Part shown: piece by piece, positions 57,922 through 64,000 of the stretch
How positions within the stretch are numbered: position 1 is the first letter of the stretch
How the letters are laid out: each line of letters opens with the position of its first letter
Assembly (NCBI GenBank): GCA_016793325.1
Contig: JAEUKI010000040.1
Coordinates: 124,001-188,000, forward strand
Direction: 5' to 3'
From: Myxococcales bacterium
GTDB taxonomy: Bacteria > Myxococcota_A > Polyangia > Polyangiales > Ga0077539
Length of the DNA: 64,000 nucleotides
Notes under the pieces: generated by a model
What the model was told of the DNA's origin: nothing
Database searches by the model: none
Seen by the model: only the letters and a program-made list of their open reading frames with translations
Program-made: the position numbers and the translations under genes

Positions 57922-58773
57922 GTGAGCGAGCTCGTCTGGGAAGACCTCCGAATCCTCGACGCCGTGGTTCGCGCGGGAACGATCGCGAACGCCGCGCGCG
58001 ACCTCGACGTGTCCGTCTCGACCGTCTATCGACGAATCGCGGCCCTCGAGAAGGCCACCGGGCAATCGTGCATCGTTCGCGGCGACGGCGACGTCGTGCT
58101 CACCGACGCGGGCCGCGCGCTGGCGAAGGTCGCGAGCGGGACGCGCCACTCGCTGCTCGACGTGCAAGGGGCGTTTCGCGCGAAGGAGACTCGGATCGCT
58201 GGCGAGATTTCGCTCACGACGGTCGAGTCGCTCTTGCCCTACCTCGCGAGGCCCATCAGCGAGCTGTCTGCGCAGCATCCTGTGACGGTCTCGCTCTCGC
58301 TGACCGACCGCGGCCCGTCCGTGCGGGATCGCGAAGTGGACGTGGCGATCGCGATCGTCAAGCGCCCGCCGCCGAGCTGCTGGGGCCGAAGGCTCTGCAA
58401 GCTGCCGTACGGCGTGTTCGGAACGAAGCAGGCCCTCGCGCGCAAACCTCCGCTGTGGGTGCTGCGCGAAGAGGCCGAGCGGAGTTCACCAGAATCTGCG
58501 TGGGAGCGCGCGCACGCGGGGCACGCGGCGGCGAGGGCGAAGTTCAGCGCCGTGGTGGATTTGTGCGCGATGGGGGTGGGGTTGGCGCTGCTCCCCAAGC
58601 TGCTGGCGAAGATGAAATCGTCCCTGATCGAGGCCCCAGGATTCGACGATACGCACGGGCACCTCACCCGGACCGTGTGGATCCTGACCCACGAAGATCA
58701 GCGAAAAACCCCGCGAATCGCCGCGCTGGTCGACGCGCTCGTGCGCCACTTCGCCGAGTTCGAGGCGGAGTAA
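57922..58773 (+). CDS. LysR family transcriptional regulator
   Basis: Product of 283 aa from GTG 57922. The winged helix-turn-helix is N-terminal (EDLRILDAVVRAGTIANAAR, DLDVSVSTVYRRIAALEKAT). The effector domain starts near 95 (GEISLTTVESLLPYLARPIS). A Trp/Tyr-rich loop (PSCWGRRLCKLPYGVFG) follows. It ends normally. It is in line with the small lipoprotein gene and upstream of the S55-like gene. The inducer is unknown. Confidence 0.87.
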   Translation: MSELVWEDLRILDAVVRAGTIANAARDLDVSVSTVYRRIAALEKATGQSCIVRGDGDVVLTDAGRALAKVASGTRHSLLDVQGAFRAKETRIAGEISLTTVESLLPYLARPISELSAQHPVTVSLSLTDRGPSVRDREVDVAIAIVKRPPPSCWGRRLCKLPYGVFGTKQALARKPPLWVLREEAERSSPESAWERAHAGHAAARAKFSAVVDLCAMGVGLALLPKLLAKMKSSLIEAPGFDDTHGHLTRTVWILTHEDQRKTPRIAALVDALVRHFAEFEAE

Positions 58774-58826
58774 GCGTGGCACTTCACGGTTGAGGGGCTC
58801 TGCCGTAGGCTTCGCGGAACTCACAC

Positions 58827-60659
58827 GTGCGTCGTGCCGTCGTCACTCTCGCGCTCAGCGCGACTGGTCTGGTGTCTGCTGCGTTGGCGATCGCACAGAG
58901 CGTTCCCACCCCTCGAACGATCTCTGTCGACGAGCTCCGTCCTGGGATGCGCGGCTACGGGCTCACCGTCTTCAGCGGGACGAGGCCCGAGCGCTTCGAG
59001 GTCGAGGTCGTCGGGACGCTCCGTAACTTTCGTCCCCGCCAAGACCTGGTGCTGATCCGCACCACGCATCCCATTTTGCAGCGCGCGAACACGGTGGGCG
59101 GGATGTCGGGCTCGCCCATCTACGTCGACGACAAGCTCGTCGGCGCGTACGCGTACGGCTGGGAGTTCGGCAACGAGCCCATCGCGGGCGTCACGCCCAT
59201 CTCGAACATGATCGCCGAGCTCGCGCGCCCGAGGCGCACGCCGGCGGGGATGATCCCTGGGTATACGGTCCCCGTTCCGATCGCGGGTCCGAGCGAGGGC
59301 GCAGCGCCGGGCCGCAGGCAGACCGCGCTCGACTCGGTCGCGTCGCAGCTGCGTCTGGCGCGCGCTCCGGTGGCGACGCCGTTCGGGTCGCTCGCGCCGC
59401 TGTCGGTTCCGCTCAACGTCGCGGGCATGAGCAACGGCGCGGTGCGATTTCTGTCGGACGCGCTCGAGCCGATGGGCATCACGCCGATGCAAGCCGCGGG
59501 GACCGGGACGCAACAAGCGCCCGCCAACACGCCGGCGCACTACGAGCCGGGCGGCTCGGTCAGCGTCCAGTTGATTAGTGGTGACATCTCTGGCGCCGGG
59601 ACCGGGACCGTCACGTGGGTCCGCGGCCCCGAGGTGCTCGGGTTCGGTCACCCGATGATGGAGCTCGGCGAGGTCGCGCTCCCGACGGCGCTCTCGCGCG
59701 TGTCGTGGATCCTCTCGAGCTCGCGGCGGTCGTTCAAGATCGCCGAGCCCGTTCGTCCGCTCGGGGCGCTCGTGCAAGACCGACCGAGCACGATCATCGT
59801 CGACGAGCGCGCGAGCGCGCCCACGGTCCCGATGCACGTTCGCATCACGGGCAACGACGGCGCGCCGCACAACGATTGGAACGTGCAGGTCTCCTTCCAC
59901 CGCGCGCTCTTCGCGCGCTTGTGCGGGAGCGTCGTCGCCACCGTCCTCGAGACCGCGGCGGGAGACAACTCGGACGCCGCGTACACGATCACGTCGCGCG
60001 TTCACACGAGGGACCGAGGCGTCCTCGAGTTCACGGACGTGGGCGCGACGCTCGCTGGACCGGGAGCGATCTCGCCGCTGTCGATGTCCTTCTTCGAAGC
60101 GGTCGATCGACTGTCGGACAACCCGTTTCAGCCCGTGCGGATCGATCGCGTCGACGTCGAGGTCAACCTCCGTTGGCGACGAGACCTCTACTACGTGCGC
60201 AACGTCTCGCTCTCGCGCGCAGAGGCAGACCCCGGACAGACCGTGCAGCTGCACGTCTCGCTCGGTCAGTACGCAGCGGCGCCCATCACGAGGACGATCC
60301 CGATCGAGGTCCCTCGGGACCTCGCGGGGCGCGAGATGGAGATCGAAGTGATGCCCGGCGGCGAAGCGGTCCCGGACCTGCCCGAGCCCGAGAGCATCGA
60401 CGACCTCGTTCGCAACCTCACGACGAGCTACCCAGACGACGCGCTGGTGGTGGTCGTGCGGATGCCTGGACAGGGAGCGCTCGTTCGAGGACGCGCGCTC
60501 TACAACCTCCCGGGGAGCGCGTTCGACGCGCTCAGGCCGGGCACGAGCACGGACGGGGCAGAGCCCTTGTCGAACGTGCGGCGGACGGTGGTTCCGCTCG
60601 GGCGCATCGTCATCGGCCGCGATCGCGTGCGGCTGCGCGTGCGCGAGCTCAGGCAGTGA
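58827..60659 (+). CDS. secreted SpoIVB/S55-peptidase-like protein
   Basis: Product of 610 aa from GTG 58827. The signal peptide is RRAVVTLALSATGLVSAALA. The key motif is NTVGGMSGSPIYVDDKLVGA (~residues 90-110), the serine region of the SpoIVB (S55) family; GFGHPMMELGEVALPT (~270) may bring a His. The later half is beta-sandwich-like. In Bacillus, SpoIVB cleaves SpoIVFA during sporulation; here the partner is unknown, and myxobacteria carry several such proteins. The neighbouring beta-propeller gene follows 55 bp later and may be cotranscribed. Confidence 0.82.
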   Translation: MRRAVVTLALSATGLVSAALAIAQSVPTPRTISVDELRPGMRGYGLTVFSGTRPERFEVEVVGTLRNFRPRQDLVLIRTTHPILQRANTVGGMSGSPIYVDDKLVGAYAYGWEFGNEPIAGVTPISNMIAELARPRRTPAGMIPGYTVPVPIAGPSEGAAPGRRQTALDSVASQLRLARAPVATPFGSLAPLSVPLNVAGMSNGAVRFLSDALEPMGITPMQAAGTGTQQAPANTPAHYEPGGSVSVQLISGDISGAGTGTVTWVRGPEVLGFGHPMMELGEVALPTALSRVSWILSSSRRSFKIAEPVRPLGALVQDRPSTIIVDERASAPTVPMHVRITGNDGAPHNDWNVQVSFHRALFARLCGSVVATVLETAAGDNSDAAYTITSRVHTRDRGVLEFTDVGATLAGPGAISPLSMSFFEAVDRLSDNPFQPVRIDRVDVEVNLRWRRDLYYVRNVSLSRAEADPGQTVQLHVSLGQYAAAPITRTIPIEVPRDLAGREMEIEVMPGGEAVPDLPEPESIDDLVRNLTTSYPDDALVVVVRMPGQGALVRGRALYNLPGSAFDALRPGTSTDGAEPLSNVRRTVVPLGRIVIGRDRVRLRVRELRQ

Positions 60660-60714
60660 CACACAGCGCGAACCCGACAACACTTTGAAAACGTGTGCGC
60701 GAGATACAGCGAAG

Positions 60715-62787
60715 ATGAACAGACGACTCACTCTGGTTGCGGGCCTCTCGATGGCGGCGGCGGCGGCGCTCGCGGTGGTTCCGCGGGGCTCGGAGGCGGT
60801 GCAGACGCGCACCATGGTCCTCGATTCTGCCAGCGATTTCTCTAGCGGAACGATGGATCGCACCGCGGTCGCCTCCGACGGCAGCGTCGTGCTCGGCCAG
60901 GACGTCACGCGCGTCGCGCTCGACCCCGCGGCGGGGGGCGTGTGGTCTCTCTACGACGCGGGCGACGCGCTCTACGCGGGCACCGCCGCGGACGGTCGCG
61001 TCTATCGCATCGTGAACAACCGCGCCGAACACTGGGCGAACACCGGCGGCGTCGCGGTGAGCTCGATCGTCGCGGGCGAGAACAACACGCTCTACGCCGC
61101 GCTCGTCGGCAGCGGAAACATCGTGAAGCTCCGCGGTCCCGAGAACGGCCGCCCGCGCGACGGCGAGCGCTTCGCGGCGCTCCCGGGCGTCGAGCACGTC
61201 TGGTCGCTCGTGTACGACCGCGCGCGCCGCACGCTCTTCGCCGCGACGGGCCCAGACGGAAAGCTCTTCGCCATCGACGCTCAGGGCCGCGCCACGGTCG
61301 TCTTCGACGCCGACGAGCCCAACCTGTACTCGCTCGCGCTCGGCGCGAACAACACGGTGTACGCAGGGACGGGCGGAGGAAACGCCGCGGTCCTCTACGC
61401 CGTTCGCGGCCCGAGCGACGCGCGCGCCCTCGCGCGCTTCGCGGGCAACGAGGTGAAGAGCATCCTCGTGGCGGGCGATGTCCTCTACGTCGCGGCCAAC
61501 GAGTTCAGCGAGGGGCTCTCGTTTCCGACGTCGCGATCGCTCTTGCAGACGCGCACGCCGTCGCCGGGCGGAACGGGTGGATCTCGCCCGCGTCCCGGCC
61601 GTGGCGCGCTGTACCTCGTGCGCGCGAGCGGCGTGAGCGAGCGGCTCTATCAATCGTCGGACACGCACCTGACGTCGCTCGAGTGGGACGCGCAGCGGCG
61701 CGTGGTGTTCGCTGGTACGGGAGCCAACGGCCGCGTGGTGTCCGTCGGTGAAGATCGCACCGCGACGATCGCGTTCGACGTGGACGAGACCAGTGTCCTG
61801 TCGATGTCTCTCTCGGGCCGCACGCGCGCGTTTGCGACGGGCGACACGGGAGCTGTGTACGTGGTGAACGCGAGCAACGCGCAGCGCGCGACGTGGACGA
61901 GCCGCGTGCTCGACGCGACGCAGCCCGCGCGATGGGGCTCTGTGCGATGGCGCGGCACCGGCGCGCTCGACTGGGAAGTGCGCTCGGGCAACAGCGATCC
62001 GCCCGACGGGACGTGGTCCGCGTGGGCGCCTCTGCGCGAGGACGGGACGGTCCCGGACACGAGCACGCGCTACCTGCAAATTCGCGCGCGATTCTCTCGC
62101 GACGCCGCGACGGTGCTCCGCGCCGTGACCGTGTACTACCTCCCGACCAACCAGCGTCCGGTGCTCACAGAGGTCACCGCGGCCTCGCCTTCGGGAGAGT
62201 CTCGCTCGCCAACGGTGCGCCTCAACTGGAAGGTCGAGAACCCCGACAACGACTCGCTTCGCTATCGCGTTCGCTACCGCGGCGACGGAGAGACCACGTG
62301 GCGCGGGCTCCTTCGCAACAGTGAGTACACAACGTCCACGAGCACCGAGTGGAACGTCGACGGCCTCCCCGAGGGCTTCTACCGCGTGAGCGTCGAAGCG
62401 TCGGACGAGGCTTCGAACGCCGATGGCGACGCGCTCACGGACCGCCGCGAGAGCGAGCCGGTGCTGATCGACACGACGGCGCCCACGGTGACCGCGCGCA
62501 TCGAAGGCGGGCGCGTCGTGGGTGACGTTCGCGACGGAGCGAGCTCGATCACGCGCATCGAAGTGTCGTTCGACACGCACGAGTGGCGACCGGCGCGCGC
62601 GGCGGACGGCGTCTTCGACGAGCGCGAAGAGCGCTTCGAAGCGCGCACCCCGAGCGGGCTTCCCGCGGGCGAGCACACCGTGGCCGTGCGCGCGTACGAC
62701 GAAGCTGGCAACATGGGCGTGGGGAGCGTCGTGTTGCGCGTTGCGGGAGCGACGGGACAAGCGGCAGCGGGCGCGGCGCGGCGGTAG
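60715..62787 (+). CDS. secreted beta-propeller protein with FnIII-like C-terminus
   Basis: Product of 690 aa. ATG 60715 gives a signal peptide (MNRRLTLVAGLSMAAAAALA). The central part (~45-390) has repeated AGTAADGRVYRI-type and YAGTGGGNAAVLYAV-type blades, as in WD40/YVTN-like or lactonase propellers. A Ser/Pro-rich loop interrupts it near 290. The C-terminal ~230 residues resemble fibronectin type III domains (VRLNWKVENPDNDSLRYRVR; DEASNADGDA). It ends 5 bp before a long inverted repeat. A binding or scaffold role at the cell surface is inferred. Confidence 0.78.
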   Translation: MNRRLTLVAGLSMAAAAALAVVPRGSEAVQTRTMVLDSASDFSSGTMDRTAVASDGSVVLGQDVTRVALDPAAGGVWSLYDAGDALYAGTAADGRVYRIVNNRAEHWANTGGVAVSSIVAGENNTLYAALVGSGNIVKLRGPENGRPRDGERFAALPGVEHVWSLVYDRARRTLFAATGPDGKLFAIDAQGRATVVFDADEPNLYSLALGANNTVYAGTGGGNAAVLYAVRGPSDARALARFAGNEVKSILVAGDVLYVAANEFSEGLSFPTSRSLLQTRTPSPGGTGGSRPRPGRGALYLVRASGVSERLYQSSDTHLTSLEWDAQRRVVFAGTGANGRVVSVGEDRTATIAFDVDETSVLSMSLSGRTRAFATGDTGAVYVVNASNAQRATWTSRVLDATQPARWGSVRWRGTGALDWEVRSGNSDPPDGTWSAWAPLREDGTVPDTSTRYLQIRARFSRDAATVLRAVTVYYLPTNQRPVLTEVTAASPSGESRSPTVRLNWKVENPDNDSLRYRVRYRGDGETTWRGLLRNSEYTTSTSTEWNVDGLPEGFYRVSVEASDEASNADGDALTDRRESEPVLIDTTAPTVTARIEGGRVVGDVRDGASSITRIEVSFDTHEWRPARAADGVFDEREERFEARTPSGLPAGEHTVAVRAYDEAGNMGVGSVVLRVAGATGQAAAGAARR

Positions 62788-62792
62788 AGAGT

Positions 62793-63064
62793 CCCCCACC
62801 CGCGCTGCCGCGCGCCCCGCCCCCACGTAGTGAGGGCGGCGGCTTCGCGTTGTGATTGCGCTCGTTTTTGCTGCGTAAGTTGATTGTGTGGACCCTTGCT
62901 CTGCAAGGGCAGCTCTTCGCTCGATTCTCGCGAGCGTCATACGGCGATCGTCGCCGCGGCAGAGCAACAGGCCACACAATCAACCTATGCAGTAACTGCA
63001 AGCGCATTCACAACGCGAAGCCCTCACTACGTAGGGGCGGGGCGCGCGGCAGCGCGGGTGGGGG
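62793..63064. repeat. long imperfect inverted repeat (~272 bp)
   Basis: Left arm 62793-62904 and right arm 62959-63064, spacer 54 bp. The outer ~36 bp match except at one position. Further in, the left arm has a 6-nt insertion (GGCGGC), and the middle of the arms is diverged. The inner ends pair TTGATTGTGTGG with CCACACAATCAA and TTGCTCTGC with GCAGAGCAA. It occupies the whole gap between two converging genes, and the right arm encodes the last codons and stop of the DUF559 gene. It resembles a non-autonomous (MITE-like) element or a large terminator. Confidence 0.8.
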
Positions 63065-63437
63065 CGTCGCAGTGCACCGCATCGACGATGCGGGCCACGA
63101 CTCGCGACAGCTCGTCGAGCACGAGCTCGTTGCGAAACCGAATCACCCGCAAGCCTTCGCGCTCGAGCGCGAGCGTCCTGCGGTGATCTTCTTCGAGTTG
63201 GAGATCGTGTACGTCGCCGTCGACCTCGATCACGAGCCGCGCGCTCGCGATGTAGAAGTCAACGATCCATCCGCGAATGACGTGTTGTCTGCGCACACGA
63301 CAGCCCAACGAACTGCCGCTGAGCACGCCCCATAGTCGATCCTCTGCCGGCGTCGCATCCCGACGCAATCGGCGAGCAGCGGCGACTTTGTGTGGGTGTG
63401 CGCCAGTGCGTCCCGGTGTCCGTCCCCTCCGAGCCAT
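63027..63437 (-). CDS. DUF559 nuclease-like protein
   Basis: Product of 136 aa. The DUF559 (vsr-like PD-(D/E)xK fold) core is visible: ARRLRRDATPAEDRLWGVLS, VDFYIASARLVIEVDGD with the Asp and Glu of the active site, RTLALEREGLRVIRFRNELV. Many DUF559 proteins are about 115-130 aa. The last ~12 residues (APTRAAARPAPT) and the TAG are encoded by the right arm of the inverted repeat. This suggests a replaced C-terminus. It is on the minus strand, divergent from the partial gene at the right edge. Confidence 0.82.
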   Translation of the reverse strand: MARRGRTPGRTGAHPHKVAAARRLRRDATPAEDRLWGVLSGSSLGCRVRRQHVIRGWIVDFYIASARLVIEVDGDVHDLQLEEDHRRTLALEREGLRVIRFRNELVLDELSRVVARIVDAVHCDAPTRAAARPAPT

Positions 63438-63498
63438 CGCAGGCAGCGTAGCGCACGCCCTCCGAGCGCCAAGCCGTGCGTCCCCGGTGCCGCACCCG

Positions 63499-63538
63499 GT
63501 GGCAGGCTCGCTGCCACTGGTGGCAGAGCCGCTGCCAC
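63499..63538. promoter_or_regulatory. two tandem identical hairpins
   Basis: Two perfect 7-bp stems with different 5-nt loops: GTGGCAG-GCTCG-CTGCCAC (63499-63517) and GTGGCAG-AGCCG-CTGCCAC (63520-63538), 2 bp apart. They lie upstream of the right-edge gene and of the divergent DUF559 gene. They could be a pair of operators for a dimeric regulator or a structured RNA leader. Confidence 0.5.
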
Positions 63539-63567
63539 CGAGAGCGGCACCGCAGCACGCTCGGCCA

Positions 63568-63585
63568 CCATGGCGGCCGCCATGG
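63568..63585. promoter_or_regulatory. 18-bp perfect palindrome
   Basis: CCATGGCGGCCGCCATGG is fully self-complementary. It lies 42 bp upstream of the putative GTG 63610 of the partial gene. A protein-binding site is likely; the tandem hairpins 30 bp upstream may be part of the same control region. Confidence 0.5.
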
Positions 63586-63627
63586 CGGGGGTGGCGGTTC
63601 GGCCAGGGGGTGCCTGCGATTTCCCGG

Positions 63628-64000
63628 ATGATTGCGGCATTTCACGCTGGCACGCGTCGCGCACTCGATGGCGACGCGATGCAATCTCCCTTCGATGCGA
63701 TGGCCAAGGCGCTCATCGACGCCGCGCTCGAAGGCGTCTGCGACGTGTCGCTGCAAGAGCCCGTCGCGCCGGACACGCTGTACTCGGACGCGGTGATCGA
63801 TCCACGCGCGCCGACGGACCAGATCGTCGCGCGGGGATTGCTCGGTCGCATGGCCTCGATCTCGTGCGTGATCGAAGCGTTTGCGACGGTGCCGACCGCG
63901 TTCGACGCCGACCGCTGCGTCGCGAGGGTCGCGCTCTTGCGCGCGAACCAACGACGCGATCGGGTGCTGTGGATGGTGTCCCCCGGTCGAGCGCGCTCGG
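63628..64000 (+). CDS. partial unknown gene at right edge
   Basis: Open from ATG 63628 (or GTG 63610) to the window end, 124 codons seen. Base use in codon position three is strongly G/C, as in the neighbouring genes, which supports real coding. The product has no signal peptide and begins MIAAFHAGTRRALDGD. It goes on with FDAMAKALIDAALEGVCDVS and ASISCVIEAFATVPTAFDAD. I do not recognise it. The N-terminal position and the large palindromic region upstream suggest a regulated start. Confidence 0.55.
   Translation, partial: MIAAFHAGTRRALDGDAMQSPFDAMAKALIDAALEGVCDVSLQEPVAPDTLYSDAVIDPRAPTDQIVARGLLGRMASISCVIEAFATVPTAFDADRCVARVALLRANQRRDRVLWMVSPGRARS

Overview
The window is high-GC DNA (I judge roughly two thirds or more G+C by eye) with dense coding on both strands. 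It has the protein style of a myxobacterium (Myxococcota, probably Polyangiales/Sandaracinus-like). The evidence is Cys-rich MopE-type motifs (CNGxDDNCxGxxDE), RCC1-repeat lipoproteins, many lipoproteins with long Asp/Ala-rich tethers, a C-terminal membrane anchor followed by arginines, and GAF/sigma-54 regulators. No rRNA, tRNA, prophage or transposase gene was seen. The taxonomic call is inference from protein style only.

Layout. 1-13 kb: a secreted VWA/MopE protein translationally coupled to a MopE lipoprotein cut by the left edge, a Dcp peptidase, a 14-repeat RCC1 lipoprotein, a small lipoprotein, a beta-helix lipoprotein and a YD-repeat lipoprotein. 13-14 kb: SfsA nuclease with a histone-H1-like Lys/Ala tail. 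14-28.5 kb: an envelope-glycan or glycolipid region with an AglD/LPG-synthase-type membrane protein, a Gfo/Idh/MocA dehydrogenase, three large multi-pass membrane proteins of glycosyltransferase type, a YfhO-like protein, a GT2 glycosyltransferase, an LpxA-like acyltransferase, and a five-gene operon headed by a DegT/DnrJ aminotransferase. The dehydrogenase, aminotransferase and LpxA-like protein together would suit synthesis of a 3-amino-sugar nucleotide and its N-acylation. 28.5-34.7 kb: a large unknown protein, three copies of an ~88-bp repeat, Obg GTPase, and a UbiB/ABC1 kinase-like gene divergent from a TetR regulator with a double palindromic operator. 34.8-39.4 kb: a lipoprotein, then boxB-boxA (benzoyl-CoA epoxidase and its reductase) and one unknown gene. 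39.4-42.2 kb: a sulfoquinovosidase-like GH31 lipoprotein with a thioredoxin-like lipoprotein. 42.3-45.7 kb: metallo-hydrolase, GAF-sigma54 regulator, acyltransferase. 45.7-51.2 kb: an Mth938-like/ThuA/membrane protein operon, a second Gfo/Idh/MocA enzyme and secreted proteins. 51.2-58.8 kb: SWIM zinc-finger protein, Ung, orphan DctP, CoA-type NUDIX, a small lipoprotein and a LysR regulator. 58.8-64 kb: an S55-peptidase-like protein, a beta-propeller protein, a long inverted repeat, a DUF559 nuclease-like gene and a partial gene at the right edge.

The most unusual feature seen directly is that three unrelated non-coding repeat families sit exactly at gene 3' ends. These are the 26-bp tandem repeats at 51.25 and 55.5 kb, the ~88-bp repeats at 31.1 kb and the ~270-bp inverted repeat at 62.8 kb. 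In four genes the repeat supplies the last codons and the stop. Two unrelated proteins (SWIM and DctP) therefore end in the same residues RAAGR because of the 26-bp repeat.
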